A stretch of DNA of 64,000 nucleotides, from positions 2,604,001 to 2,668,000 of the forward strand of contig OW818654.1 of the NCBI GenBank assembly GCA_942492935.1. The letters run 5' to 3'. The notes beneath the pieces were generated by a model. That model was given only the letters and a program-made list of their open reading frames with translations. It had not been told where the DNA came from and ran no database searches. The translations under genes and the position numbers were made by a program. Shown piece after piece: positions 52,621 to 62,820 of the stretch. The DNA is from JANJUO01 sp942492935. GTDB lineage: Bacteria; Bacteroidota; Ignavibacteria; Kapaibacteriales; UBA2268. Every line of letters starts with the position of its first letter. The first letter of the stretch is position 1.

Positions 52621-55557
52621 TTAAAATTTTAATGAAATCATAAATTCGTCAGTTGGTGTGTGTCCATATTTAAATGTACCACCATAGCCGAATGAAAGAT
52701 ATGTTTTTAATAAATAAAATAAAGACAATTCAAAGTCTATTTGAATGCCAGAATTGTAAAATAAATGTTCTTGAGCGATAGTTGAAATATCATTATTCAA
52801 AACAGAAGCAAACAAAGATACTCGTGAATAAGTTATGTATGCTGGAAGAAAGCCAAAATTTAAAAAACGATATGGAGGCAAATTCCATTCGATTGTTGCT
52901 TTGGAAAACGAATTTGCCGATATTGAATTTATTTCAGTTCCTGCAAAACTCATTAATCCACGATAACGTTGAACACTATTATTATCTAAATAATTATTCC
53001 CAAATCCGCCAAAATAGAAATAATTAAATGGATGATTTTCTTCGCCAAAAGATTTTCCAGCAAATAATCTCAACCAAACAGAAGAATTTCTAATTGGCAG
53101 GAGAGTTCCAAAAGTAGCTGAGCCATATAATTTCAAAAAATTATACTTGTCAATATAATCATCTGATACACTTAATTTGAATTCATAACCACTTTCTTCT
53201 TCAATTGCACCGAGAGATTTTCTTAATACACTATAATGTAAATTGAAGTCAGCAGAATATAAATTATCAGCATTAATTTTTACATTTTGATACAAAGGCA
53301 TAGTTTTTAAATCAAAATAATATGAGCCGGATATATCATAATCGAATTTTTCTGGACTTCTATTTGGAAGTAAATAATCCGAATATTTCAAAGAAAGAAA
53401 ACCCCCTTCCCTACTTCGCTTTGTTGGTCCAAATAAATCATAAAAATCTGTTTTATTCCAAGCTGCAGAAAACTCCCATAACCAATAATTATATTTCATA
53501 TAGAAATGCAGACGCTCTTTTTCAGGGATTAAGTCGTTGAATGAATATGATAGATTCAAATCTAACATATTCAAGTACATTTTATCAATAAATTTAGCTT
53601 TAAAACCAAATGCCGCAAAATCTTGATATCCTTCTACTATTGGTATAATATATGCCAATTCTGTATTCGCAATCGAAGAGTAATCTTCTTTGGTAGCTCC
53701 AATCGAATCTATATTAATAGTGGAAATCGATGGTAGTTTCCAATCATATAATTCTGGATTTCTTTTAAAAACGTTCATTCCAAGAAGATTAATCGGCTCA
53801 ACATTTACAGTATCTATTCCAATTTTAACAGGTAACAGACCTTTTGCTGTATAATTGAATGCAACTAATGTGTCTTTATTAATTTGCAAAGGACGAAAAT
53901 ATCCACTTTCAACATTAGTCAAAATTTCTGCACTTTTATTAGCTATGTTAATTCTGAAAATATTTGAAACCCCAGTAATATATGATGTACCAAATAGGTT
54001 TTTCCCATCACTTGAAAAAGTGAAATTGCTTGCAGTATTGTCTTCAAATTCATATATTTCATTGAATTGATTGATGCCTTGAATTAAATCCTTTATTTGA
54101 AAAATCACTATTTTTTGAATACCGTTTGGATCCGCATAAGTACCTGAAAGTTGCTCTCCATCAGGAGATATATCCAAATCAAAAAATTGATAACCAAACG
54201 GTATTGTATAAAACTCTTCTACATTATCGTAAGGTGGTAACATTCGTGATATTATACTTCTGCCATTATAATTTCTAACACCCCATAATGAATTGTCTGC
54301 TTTGTTTATTACTGGCTCGCCAAATCTTATAAACTCATTTCTTTTTATAATATCACCAGTTTCAATATCAATCATAACCAAATCGCGATAATTGTTATTA
54401 TTTTCAGTTATAAAGATTGTTCCTGTTGATTCATTGTAAGCTATATTTGTAACAAAATATAATCTTGGAGACATAACAGGTGCAATTTCTCTAATACTAC
54501 CATTAGATAAATTAATTTCAGCAATGTGTGCGAGTTTTCCAGGATAATTTATGGCTGTTATAATACTATTTCGTTTTTTATCATAGAATTGTCTTGAAGA
54601 CGAACCAAGAATTTTATCTGTGATATTAATTTGTTTTGTAATAGGATTTTTTCTGATAAGATTTAAATTATCTTTCTGAAATTTGCGTTCAATATCTATC
54701 CAATTATCCCATACTGTTTGCAAATCATTACCGTAAACTTTCTTGAATTGAGAACCGAAAAATCCATAACTTGAATCACTTCTTGTGTAGAAATCCATTA
54801 ATTTATCAACACCAAAATTACTCGCTAAATAACTAACAAACCTTGTTCCATAAAGATAGGCATTAGCTCCAACCATAAAGTCAATCGTTGAACCTTCTGT
54901 CTCCAATCCAACTGGCTTATAAAAAATACTACTATCTAAAACCATTGTACGAAACATCATTTCATCAAATCCACCGAGCATTCTTCCGCTTCCACCATTC
55001 ATAACAGTCTCCATAAAAATGGCAATACCTTCATGAAACCAACGAGGACTGTACCATCGTTTTGAAGCAAGATAACTATAAATCAATGACAATGGATTTG
55101 AATTATCATTTACTGGTTTTCCAAAGAATATATTTCTAAAAAAGTTTTCGCTCGAACCCGGTTTATCACACATAACAATATGAGTTAATTCATGACTTGC
55201 AAGCCAAATAATACGCTCATTTGATGGCATATTTTCATAAACATTATCAAAAGGATTTGGACAAAACATTATGAAATTAAAAGGAATCGCAACTGCTCCC
55301 CCACTACCAAAATCTGTAAAATCATTTACAAATACTGCAATCTTTCCATTTTGCTTATAATTAAATATCCTTTTGTGTGCATTAAAAGCATTTGTGAAAC
55401 TTTTTGCAGAGTGTGGAATCAAATATGAATATCCATTTCCATAATAAATAAATTCAAAATCGCCAACCGAATATTTATATAACCCTGTATCTTGACTTTG
55501 TACATTTATTGACAAAATCAAGAATACAGTGATTAAAGCTGAAGTAATTTTATTCAT
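52621..55557 (-). CDS. Large exported HExxH peptidase-like protein with propeller and C-terminal barrel
   Basis: 978 residues. Signal peptide (1-21), then a gluzincin-like peptidase part with ASHELTHIVMC (HExxH) and WFHEGIAIFME supplying the third ligand Glu, then a TolB-like propeller (LDISPDGEQLSGTY, FTFSSDGKNLFGTS; about 300-600) and a C-terminal strand-rich outer-membrane-like domain ending PTDEFMISLKF. The set resembles Bacteroidota TolB-propeller outer-membrane peptidases. Substrate unknown. Lies between the Gly-rich protein gene (27-base gap) and prsW (3-base gap). Confidence 0.85.
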   Translation of the reverse strand: MNKITSALITVFLILSINVQSQDTGLYKYSVGDFEFIYYGNGYSYLIPHSAKSFTNAFNAHKRIFNYKQNGKIAVFVNDFTDFGSGGAVAIPFNFIMFCPNPFDNVYENMPSNERIIWLASHELTHIVMCDKPGSSENFFRNIFFGKPVNDNSNPLSLIYSYLASKRWYSPRWFHEGIAIFMETVMNGGSGRMLGGFDEMMFRTMVLDSSIFYKPVGLETEGSTIDFMVGANAYLYGTRFVSYLASNFGVDKLMDFYTRSDSSYGFFGSQFKKVYGNDLQTVWDNWIDIERKFQKDNLNLIRKNPITKQINITDKILGSSSRQFYDKKRNSIITAINYPGKLAHIAEINLSNGSIREIAPVMSPRLYFVTNIAYNESTGTIFITENNNNYRDLVMIDIETGDIIKRNEFIRFGEPVINKADNSLWGVRNYNGRSIISRMLPPYDNVEEFYTIPFGYQFFDLDISPDGEQLSGTYADPNGIQKIVIFQIKDLIQGINQFNEIYEFEDNTASNFTFSSDGKNLFGTSYITGVSNIFRINIANKSAEILTNVESGYFRPLQINKDTLVAFNYTAKGLLPVKIGIDTVNVEPINLLGMNVFKRNPELYDWKLPSISTINIDSIGATKEDYSSIANTELAYIIPIVEGYQDFAAFGFKAKFIDKMYLNMLDLNLSYSFNDLIPEKERLHFYMKYNYWLWEFSAAWNKTDFYDLFGPTKRSREGGFLSLKYSDYLLPNRSPEKFDYDISGSYYFDLKTMPLYQNVKINADNLYSADFNLHYSVLRKSLGAIEEESGYEFKLSVSDDYIDKYNFLKLYGSATFGTLLPIRNSSVWLRLFAGKSFGEENHPFNYFYFGGFGNNYLDNNSVQRYRGLMSFAGTEINSISANSFSKATIEWNLPPYRFLNFGFLPAYITYSRVSLFASVLNNDISTIAQEHLFYNSGIQIDFELSLFYLLKTYLSFGYGGTFKYGHTPTDEFMISLKF

Positions 55558-55584
55558 TCAAAAAATCTAATTATCGTTAATTTG

Positions 55585-56967
55585 TTACTGTGCCGAACCA
55601 ACTTGATTATGATTCATAAATTGGTTCAATTTGTCAAAATTTAAAACAATAATTCCTTTTGTATCTTGGTTATAGAGACCTAATTGGAATTGATTAATTG
55701 CTTTTATTGTATTTGCATTAGTATATTCAATTTGATAAGATTTATCCTGATTAGTTACAAATTTCAAATTATCAGTATTTAATAAGAACGATAAATTTAC
55801 ATTATTTCCTGCTAATATTCCTTTCTGAGTATTTCCCAATTGAACACCAAGATATTCTTTGTTAAATATAAACCCAAGATTTGTACTGTGAAGACCAAAA
55901 TAAGTTCCACCACCCATAAATAATATTGGATTATTATTTCCTAATCCGCCATTGCCGCCATTTCCACCAATTCCGCCATTGCCACCATTACCACCTAAAG
56001 CTTGAGCAGGTAAAGCTTGAGCACCATTACCACCATTACCTCCTGCACCTAAACCTGCACCACCTAAAGTATTATTTTGTGAATTAGTTATAGGCATTCC
56101 ACCATACAAAGTACCTAATACAGCATCTAAAACAATACCATAATTACCGACTTGAGCTTTTGGGATTCCACCAATTTCAAGTTGCTTGAGCCAAGAATTT
56201 GCAAAGCCAGGAATATTGGCAAAATTAGTTGCATATAAACCACCAGCTAAATTATTTTGAAATGAAAACAATTTCAAAACTTTTTGTGGACTATTCAAAA
56301 CTTGATTAGCTGAAAAAGTAATTTTTGAAGTATCACCAACACTAAAACCATACATAAAATTATCTACAACTATTCTATCTCTCAAATCTTTAAGAGCAGC
56401 AATACCCTTTTCTTTCTTTTGATTTCCTTTTACAGCTAAATCAATGCTACCAATTGTAGATTCAAATATTGAATCACGAATGAGAAATTGGGTTGCATAG
56501 CTATAAAATTGTTTTAACTGGGATTCAATATCTTGATTTACTGGTTTGTTTTTGTCAATATGATGCTCAACCAATGTTGTAAGCAATTTTTGAACTGTGT
56601 AGTTGTTATTTTCAATAAAAGAACTAAATTCATTGATTTGATTGATAGCAGAATTAATTTCAGGTATTCCTTTAAAGTCTTCAAGCTCAGGTAGCCAAAC
56701 TTGGTTTAGCGTTGTTTTGAGATAAATTGCAAAATCGCCAAACTGAACGAGATCTCTGATTGTTTTTTTTGTCAGATTAGTATCTGATAATAACTCACTA
56801 TTAAAAATAATATCACCATCTAATAAAGTGTTTTGTTTGTATTTTTCTGCTTTAGTAAAAGCACCTGAAGCATCTTTATCAGAAAGCGGAGGCCATCCTA
56901 AGGATAACATTAAAATTACGATACCAATAATTACAGCTGACAAAACAAGTAAATTTTTCTTTTTCAT
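55585..56967 (-). CDS. Membrane-anchored protein with Gly-Asn-rich segment, unknown function
   Basis: 460 residues. One N-terminal membrane helix (about 5-25; LLVLSAVIIGIVILMLSL), a helical part to about residue 200, and a middle low-complexity segment (about 300-347) of GGNGGNGG and GGIGGNGG repeats flanked by beta-type sequence on both sides. The repeat stays in frame and is encoded by varied codons, so it is maintained at protein level. I do not recognise a family. It lies in a co-oriented run with a signalling phosphatase upstream and the HELTH peptidase downstream, so it may be a surface or periplasmic partner. Confidence 0.7.
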   Translation of the reverse strand: MKKKNLLVLSAVIIGIVILMLSLGWPPLSDKDASGAFTKAEKYKQNTLLDGDIIFNSELLSDTNLTKKTIRDLVQFGDFAIYLKTTLNQVWLPELEDFKGIPEINSAINQINEFSSFIENNNYTVQKLLTTLVEHHIDKNKPVNQDIESQLKQFYSYATQFLIRDSIFESTIGSIDLAVKGNQKKEKGIAALKDLRDRIVVDNFMYGFSVGDTSKITFSANQVLNSPQKVLKLFSFQNNLAGGLYATNFANIPGFANSWLKQLEIGGIPKAQVGNYGIVLDAVLGTLYGGMPITNSQNNTLGGAGLGAGGNGGNGAQALPAQALGGNGGNGGIGGNGGNGGLGNNNPILFMGGGTYFGLHSTNLGFIFNKEYLGVQLGNTQKGILAGNNVNLSFLLNTDNLKFVTNQDKSYQIEYTNANTIKAINQFQLGLYNQDTKGIIVLNFDKLNQFMNHNQVGSAQ

Positions 56968-57071
56968 AAAATATATCCCTAAATAAAAAAATTAAATAAC
57001 AATGCTTAATCGAAGTTAATCTATTTTTATTTTACAATTAATTTTTAATTATTTTTTACGTTTCAATATCA

Positions 57072-58241
57072 TCATTTAAAAACTATTTTCAAAATTGAAA
57101 AGTCATCGTCTAATATTTTCTTTGCTGAAATTCTCTTACATTCATCATAAAGCTTATCTAACTCAGTATGTTCGGCATTACTATTATCAAATATAAATTT
57201 ATGCATCTCCTCCAAAGTCCACATATCGCCATCAGTTTTATCAATTTCATAAACTCCGTCAGAATACACATAAATACAAGAATTTGGTTCAATTATGCAG
57301 CTTGATTTAGTGAAAGGATAAAAAGGTAATCCACCAATAATAAAATTTTCATTTTCTAATTGATGATAAGTTGAATCATTTACCATCAACACCGGAGGAT
57401 GCCCAGCATTTATAAATTCTAACACTCTTGTTTGTTTATTATACACTGAGTAGAACAATGTAAAATACAAATCATGATGGTCGCTCATTTGAAATTTTTC
57501 GTTCAAAGATTTTGCAACATTTTCAGGGTCTTTAAAGTCAGTATCAGCCAAATTCATTCCACGCAAAATATTATGTGCTGAAACTGAAAGAAGCGCCGAG
57601 CCAACACCATGTCCGCAAACGTCAAGCAGATAAATCGCAAAATGATTTTCGTCAATATTATGATAACCGAACAAATCCCCACCTAATTGTGCAGATGGAA
57701 TAAATCTGAAGAATGTTTCTAAAACTTCATTATTAAGTGTTTTTGGAAGCATAGATTCAACATATTCACCAGCTTTTTTAAGTTCAGATTCAATTAGTTT
57801 AAATGCCGCATTACGTTGAAGTAAGTTTATGTAAGCGGTAGAATGGTATTTTATTCTGGCAATTAATTCAATTTTATCTGGTAATTTTACGAGATAATCA
57901 TTAGCACCTTTAGCAAATAGTTCAGCTTTTGTTTCAGCTTCTTCTTTTGAAGATAATACTATAACAGGAATTTCTTTTAATTTTGGATGCGCCCTATAAT
58001 ATCGAACTAAAGTCATACCATCTATATCAGGCATAACCAAATCTTGCAAAATAATCGTAGGCGAAATCTCTAATGCAGTTGATACTGCATTAGCTGAATC
58101 TTTACAAAAATGAAATTCAATATCTTGCTCAGCTAACATTCTTCTAACTTGTTCACCAACAATAGCTTGGTCATCAACAAGTAAGACTTTGATTTTGTAA
58201 TTCTTAAGAGTTGGATTTAACGTATCATTAATATTTGACAT
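57072..58241 (-). CDS. Response regulator with PP2C (SpoIIE/RsbU-type) phosphatase output
   Basis: 389 residues: receiver (about 15-135; LLVDDQAIVG, phospho-Asp in IILQDLVMPDIDG, VLSSK, DYLVKLP) then a linker and SpoIIE/RsbU phosphatase domain with GGDLFGYH, LLDVCGHGVGSAL, INAGHPP, VYSDGVYE and DDDFSILK, which carry the metal-binding Asp residues. Such proteins dephosphorylate STAS antagonists; candidates are encoded at 45118 and 51160. It follows cheB2 by nine bases. Confidence 0.93.
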   Translation of the reverse strand: MSNINDTLNPTLKNYKIKVLLVDDQAIVGEQVRRMLAEQDIEFHFCKDSANAVSTALEISPTIILQDLVMPDIDGMTLVRYYRAHPKLKEIPVIVLSSKEEAETKAELFAKGANDYLVKLPDKIELIARIKYHSTAYINLLQRNAAFKLIESELKKAGEYVESMLPKTLNNEVLETFFRFIPSAQLGGDLFGYHNIDENHFAIYLLDVCGHGVGSALLSVSAHNILRGMNLADTDFKDPENVAKSLNEKFQMSDHHDLYFTLFYSVYNKQTRVLEFINAGHPPVLMVNDSTYHQLENENFIIGGLPFYPFTKSSCIIEPNSCIYVYSDGVYEIDKTDGDMWTLEEMHKFIFDNSNAEHTELDKLYDECKRISAKKILDDDFSILKIVFK

Positions 58242-58250
58242 AAGTAACCT

Positions 58251-59258
58251 TTAATTTATATAATTATTTATCATTTTCGAAATTTCTGTTAATGAGTGTA
58301 CTTGATTAACTGCACCAATTTCAAGAGCAACTTTCGGCATTCCCCACACAACAGAGGATTCTTTATCTTGGGCTATTGTAACCCAATTAGAATTCTTTAA
58401 TTTTAATAATCCTTTAGCACCATCATTCCCCATTCCTGTTAACAAAACTGCCAAAGATTTTTGTTTCCAATTATCAGCAAGTGAATAGAAAAAAGTATCA
58501 ACAGATGGTCTATATGGGTAGTCTAATGGTTCAGGAGTATATCTAAATCTTTGATTAGATTCGATAATTAAATGGTCATTAGTACCAGCAACATAAATCA
58601 CTCCACTTTTAATTTCTTCATTGGAATCCGCAATTTTTACTAAGTGTTTTGTTTGTGTTCCAAGCCAATTAGCAAGTCCTTTTGCAAACAAAGTATCCAC
58701 ATGTTGAATGATAACAATGGCAGCATCTAATTTTTCAGGTAAATTAGAAAGGATAGTTGCTAACGCTTTTGGACCGCCAGTTGAAGAGCCAATTGCAATT
58801 AATTTAATTCTTGGCAAAGATAATCTTTCTTCCTTTAATTCAATACTAGTTCTTGTGGCTGTTGTTTTTATAATTTTTTTTATAGTTTGAATCTTTTTTA
58901 TTAAATCTTCTTTCCCGCTTAATTCCCCATTCCTATCTAAAAATGGAGTTGCAACAACATCTAAAGCACCACTACCAAGAGCTGTAAAAACTTTTGATTG
59001 ATTCTTTTCAACTGATGATGTAACGATTAGAATTGCAACAGGATTTTCTTGCATAATAATAGAAGTAGCAACGACTCCATCCATAACTGGCATAATCAAA
59101 TTCATCAAAATCAAATCTGGCTTTTGAGATTTTGTTTTAATGATAGCTTCTTTTCCATTCAAAGCAGTCCAAATAATTTCAAAATCATCAACATTTGTAA
59201 GTGCTTTTTTTAGTACTTCAATTTCAATTTGTAAATCATTTACAATGGCAATTTTCAT
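58251..59258 (-). CDS. CheB/WspF-like methylesterase with altered phospho-acceptor
   Basis: 335 residues: receiver followed by methylesterase with AIGSSTGGPKAL, VIIQHVDTLFAKG and TGMGNDGAKGLL. The front IAIVNDLQ and ALDVVATP resemble the WspF subgroup. The normal phospho-Asp position reads LILMNLIMPVMDG, that is Asn53 (codon AAT at 59100-59102) instead of Asp, so control by phosphorylation is probably lost or changed. It is the first gene of the run ending with prsW, next to a REC-PP2C phosphatase. No CheR or receptor gene is adjacent. Confidence 0.93.
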   Translation of the reverse strand: MKIAIVNDLQIEIEVLKKALTNVDDFEIIWTALNGKEAIIKTKSQKPDLILMNLIMPVMDGVVATSIIMQENPVAILIVTSSVEKNQSKVFTALGSGALDVVATPFLDRNGELSGKEDLIKKIQTIKKIIKTTATRTSIELKEERLSLPRIKLIAIGSSTGGPKALATILSNLPEKLDAAIVIIQHVDTLFAKGLANWLGTQTKHLVKIADSNEEIKSGVIYVAGTNDHLIIESNQRFRYTPEPLDYPYRPSVDTFFYSLADNWKQKSLAVLLTGMGNDGAKGLLKLKNSNWVTIAQDKESSVVWGMPKVALEIGAVNQVHSLTEISKMINNYIN

Positions 59259-59533
59259 ATTATTCAGCAGTTCCTATTATGTACAGTACTTAATCTTATT
59301 TGGTATCACAAGTATAAAGTATAGATATAACTAACTTTTGATTTCATTTTCATCTAAACCCTCTAAATAAAAAATAGATACTCAATGTAGAGTATCCTAT
59401 TTAAACTTATCACCTACAAAATTAATTATAATTTAGTACTACACCAAATTATTTCTTTGAAATAAAGATGAATTCATTTTTGAAGCGAATTTTAAATAGT
59501 TGTAAACTTGTTCACAATTATAAAGAATAATTT

Positions 59534-59822
59534 TAACCCAGTTGCACTCTATTGTGTATAAGTCCCTATAAAATCAATAATGAAAATTTTTAATGGGGCA
59601 CTACATATTTTTTGGTTTTGAATGGCATCAAGCTTTTCTTCACAGACTTGTATATTTCCATCTCCTCCTGTTAAAGTAATATATATTTCCCAAATTTCTG
59701 TTTTGCTTACAATTGTATAATTAGTTCTCAAAAAATACTCGCCATTGCAGGGTTCTGTTGGCTTAAAGTCTTTCTTAACAATTCCACTTTTAAAGAATTT
59801 ATTATTTTTACGAACACAATTT
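59534..59822 (-). pseudogene. Remnant coding fragment C with dispersed 64-bp repeat
   Basis: The minus strand has an open frame without an ATG that gives EPCNGEYF, EIWEIYITLTGGDGNIQVCEEKLDAI and ends IDFIGTYTQ-stop near 59549; it begins right after the stop of an upstream frame and overlaps the histidine kinase end. A decayed relative lies at 39181-39400. The conserved part looks like the C-terminus of a small secreted protein. Whether it is still expressed is doubtful because only TTG starts exist. Confidence 0.5.
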
Positions 59823-59826
59823 AATA

Positions 59827-62820
59827 TTAATCATCGAAATTTATATCGTATTTGTTGAATGATAATGTGAATTTAGTTCCAACACCTTGCTTGGATTCAA
59901 AATCAATTGTGAAATTATTATATTTGGAATATTCATACGCTAAAGCAAGAGAAAGTCCGATACCTTCATATTTTCTTGTTGCACTCATATCTTCTTGTGA
60001 AAAAGGTTCAAAAACTTTAGATTGATATTCCTCTGACATTCCAATACCTGTATCTTCAATTTTTACCAAATACTTGTTATTATTTTCAGATATTTCTATT
60101 TTGATTGAACCATCATCTGTGAATTTCACAGCGTTATTAATTATGAATCCTAAGGTTTGATGAACACTGGTTTCATCTGCTTCAATATAAATGTCATCTA
60201 CAGAGGAATTTAAATTAATTTTTATAGGTTTATTTTGTTCTGCAATTTCTTTATTATAAACAAGATAATGATGCTCCAAAATACTATTTAAATTCATTGG
60301 TTGTATGTTGGGTTTGTAATTTCCACTTTTCAATGCCGATAAATCAGCAAATAATTCCATTGTTTTGTTTAATCTTGTTACACCCTGATTCAAACTGTCG
60401 ATAGTATCAATCAACTCTTCATCTGGATTATTTGCCATTGACAACATTCTGATTAATGCTGCCGACCCTTTAATGAAATTCAGAGGTGTGCGAATTTCGT
60501 GATTCATATTAGCAATAATTTCGGTTTTTAATTTGTTAGACTTTTGTATTTCTTCCATAGCAACAACTAATTCTTTTGTTCTTTCATCAACAATTGCTTC
60601 AAGACCGTGAGAATATTTTTCAAGTTCAATTTTTTGTGCGTCTAAAATAATATTTGTCCTAGTTAATTCTCTCTGATTTTCCACCAAGTTATCATTTAAT
60701 TGTTCTAATTCAAGATTTGATTGTTCGATTAAAAGATTCTTCTCTTCAAGTAATTTGTTATCTTTTTTCTTTCTTCTAAAAAATACAAAAAGTAAAAATG
60801 CTAATGCAGTAAGCAAAATAACGCTTACGAACATAAAATTTCTCACCAAAGCTTCATATTCAATCTTCTTATTAAGTAAATTAATTTCATCTGCTTTTCT
60901 TTTAGATTCTATATCTTTCTGTATAAGTTCCAATTCCTTTATTTCTTTTTCCTTGTTAAGAAGATTTAATTCTTGATTTTGTTTGGCAATATCAAAATGT
61001 TGTTTTTCAATTTCTAATTGTTGGATTTTCCGAATATTACTCAAATTATTTAGTGCTTGATTTCTAATTTTAAGTTCGCTTTCCATAAGTTTGGTTTCAT
61101 TTTTAAGAATTTCGTTCTCTTTTTCTCTTATTAGGAGATTTTTTACTGCCTCCATTTCTGAAATCTTTTTCTTAGTTTCAATATTATAAATTGAATCTCT
61201 TAATGCAGTAGCTTCAATATATAAGTCCAAACTTTTTCTATAATTTTCCTTATATTTATAAGCATCGGATAGAATTTGTAAGGTTTTACGTAAATCATCA
61301 AGTTCATTTCTATCGCGAGTGCCCTTTTCTGCTTTTTCCAAGTAATTGATTGCTTTATTAATATTTTCAATTTTGCTGGAGGAATCGGGATTACTTTGAG
61401 CAATAAGTAAATTTTGATTGCCAATAGCAGATTGAGCAAGAGAAATACTGCGATCTACACCAATACTCTCAGCCAATTCGAGGGACAAATTATAATATTT
61501 GAGTGCATTATCATACTCACTTTTAATACTATAAACATTACCAATACTCATATAATTGGCAATCATATTTAGTTTATTGCCAGTAATCTTTGCCAAATCG
61601 ACAGCTTTGTATAAATATTCAAGAGCAGATTTGTATTCACCCATTCCATTATAAGTATTACCAATATTGCCATAACCCATTGCAAGTGAATTTTTATCGT
61701 CAATTTCTTCTGCAATTTTGATAGTTTTGAAATAATATTCCAAGGCAGATTTAGGTTTTCCCATTTTATCATACAAAATTCCAGTATTGCCATAAATATT
61801 TTGTAATATATCCTTATAATTGGTACTTTCAAGAATCAAAGCGGCATTTTTAAAATTATCTAATGCTTTGTTGTAATCACCTAAAGACATATAAACAGCA
61901 CCTATATTTCCCAATTTTAATGCAACACTTCTTTTATTATTCAATTTCTCAGAAATCTCAAGAGATTCTCTATAATAAAATAATGCTTCTTCATATTTAC
62001 TTTGAATATCATAATTGATACCAATATTATTTGTTATTCTTGCAATCCTATCTAAATCATTGATTTCCTGAGCTTTTTCTAAAACTTGAAAATTATGATT
62101 GTTTGACAATTCGTATTCAGAAATATTCGAATATAGATTGGCTAATTCCATATTTGCAACAATAAAAAAATGTATGTTATTGAATTTTTTTGATAAATCT
62201 ACTGCTTTTTTTAGAATAGTAATCGCACTATCATTTTTACTTTGCCTTATTAGCAAACCACCTTGACTTATTAAAACTTCAATTTCTAAATCAGGTTTTC
62301 TTTCATTTTTGAATATATCAATCGCTTTTGCATAAAAAGTGGTTGCTAAATCGTAATTTTTTTGTGAATAGTTGTAATTTCCCATAACTAAATAATATTG
62401 CCCAATTCCTTCGGCATCATTTAGTTTTTCAAATATTGCTTTTGCATTTTCTATGTTAGTTTTTGCATCTTCCCATAATCTTTTTTTTCCGTATGCTTTT
62501 GCAATTATTGTATGAAATTTTGCAATCAAAATATCTGCATCGATTTTCTCTGCCAATATAATTCCTTTATTTGCATATATGAGAGAAGAATCGGCAGAAA
62601 TATTAAGAAAATGTTCTGCTGTTTCTATTATTAATTTTATTTTATTTTTATCTGTTTTTGCATACTGAATTTCATTCTTTAAACTATCAATTATTTGAAT
62701 AGGAGACTTTACAACTACCTGTTTGCCTGCAAATCCTTGTTTGATTGATGACTTTTGGGCGAATGAACCAGAAATAATCAGTAAAAATAATATAAAAGTT
62801 CTAATCATCAATTTTTTCAT
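59827..62820 (-). CDS. TPR-containing membrane histidine kinase
   Basis: 997 residues. Signal peptide (1-21), about eleven TPR units (about 75-490; for example GNIGNTYNGMGEYKSALEYL), a helical region and a coiled coil, one membrane helix (about 662-681; VSVILLTALAFLLFVFF) and a cytoplasmic kinase with HisKA His about 774 (NMNHEIRTPLNF) and HATPase (DTGIGMSEEY, YEGIGLSLALA). The periplasmic TPR part probably senses proteins or peptides. No receiver domain and no adjacent response regulator, so its partner is elsewhere, perhaps the lone receiver or REC-PP2C in this window. Confidence 0.93.
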   Translation of the reverse strand: MKKLMIRTFILFLLIISGSFAQKSSIKQGFAGKQVVVKSPIQIIDSLKNEIQYAKTDKNKIKLIIETAEHFLNISADSSLIYANKGIILAEKIDADILIAKFHTIIAKAYGKKRLWEDAKTNIENAKAIFEKLNDAEGIGQYYLVMGNYNYSQKNYDLATTFYAKAIDIFKNERKPDLEIEVLISQGGLLIRQSKNDSAITILKKAVDLSKKFNNIHFFIVANMELANLYSNISEYELSNNHNFQVLEKAQEINDLDRIARITNNIGINYDIQSKYEEALFYYRESLEISEKLNNKRSVALKLGNIGAVYMSLGDYNKALDNFKNAALILESTNYKDILQNIYGNTGILYDKMGKPKSALEYYFKTIKIAEEIDDKNSLAMGYGNIGNTYNGMGEYKSALEYLYKAVDLAKITGNKLNMIANYMSIGNVYSIKSEYDNALKYYNLSLELAESIGVDRSISLAQSAIGNQNLLIAQSNPDSSSKIENINKAINYLEKAEKGTRDRNELDDLRKTLQILSDAYKYKENYRKSLDLYIEATALRDSIYNIETKKKISEMEAVKNLLIREKENEILKNETKLMESELKIRNQALNNLSNIRKIQQLEIEKQHFDIAKQNQELNLLNKEKEIKELELIQKDIESKRKADEINLLNKKIEYEALVRNFMFVSVILLTALAFLLFVFFRRKKKDNKLLEEKNLLIEQSNLELEQLNDNLVENQRELTRTNIILDAQKIELEKYSHGLEAIVDERTKELVVAMEEIQKSNKLKTEIIANMNHEIRTPLNFIKGSAALIRMLSMANNPDEELIDTIDSLNQGVTRLNKTMELFADLSALKSGNYKPNIQPMNLNSILEHHYLVYNKEIAEQNKPIKINLNSSVDDIYIEADETSVHQTLGFIINNAVKFTDDGSIKIEISENNNKYLVKIEDTGIGMSEEYQSKVFEPFSQEDMSATRKYEGIGLSLALAYEYSKYNNFTIDFESKQGVGTKFTLSFNKYDINFDD

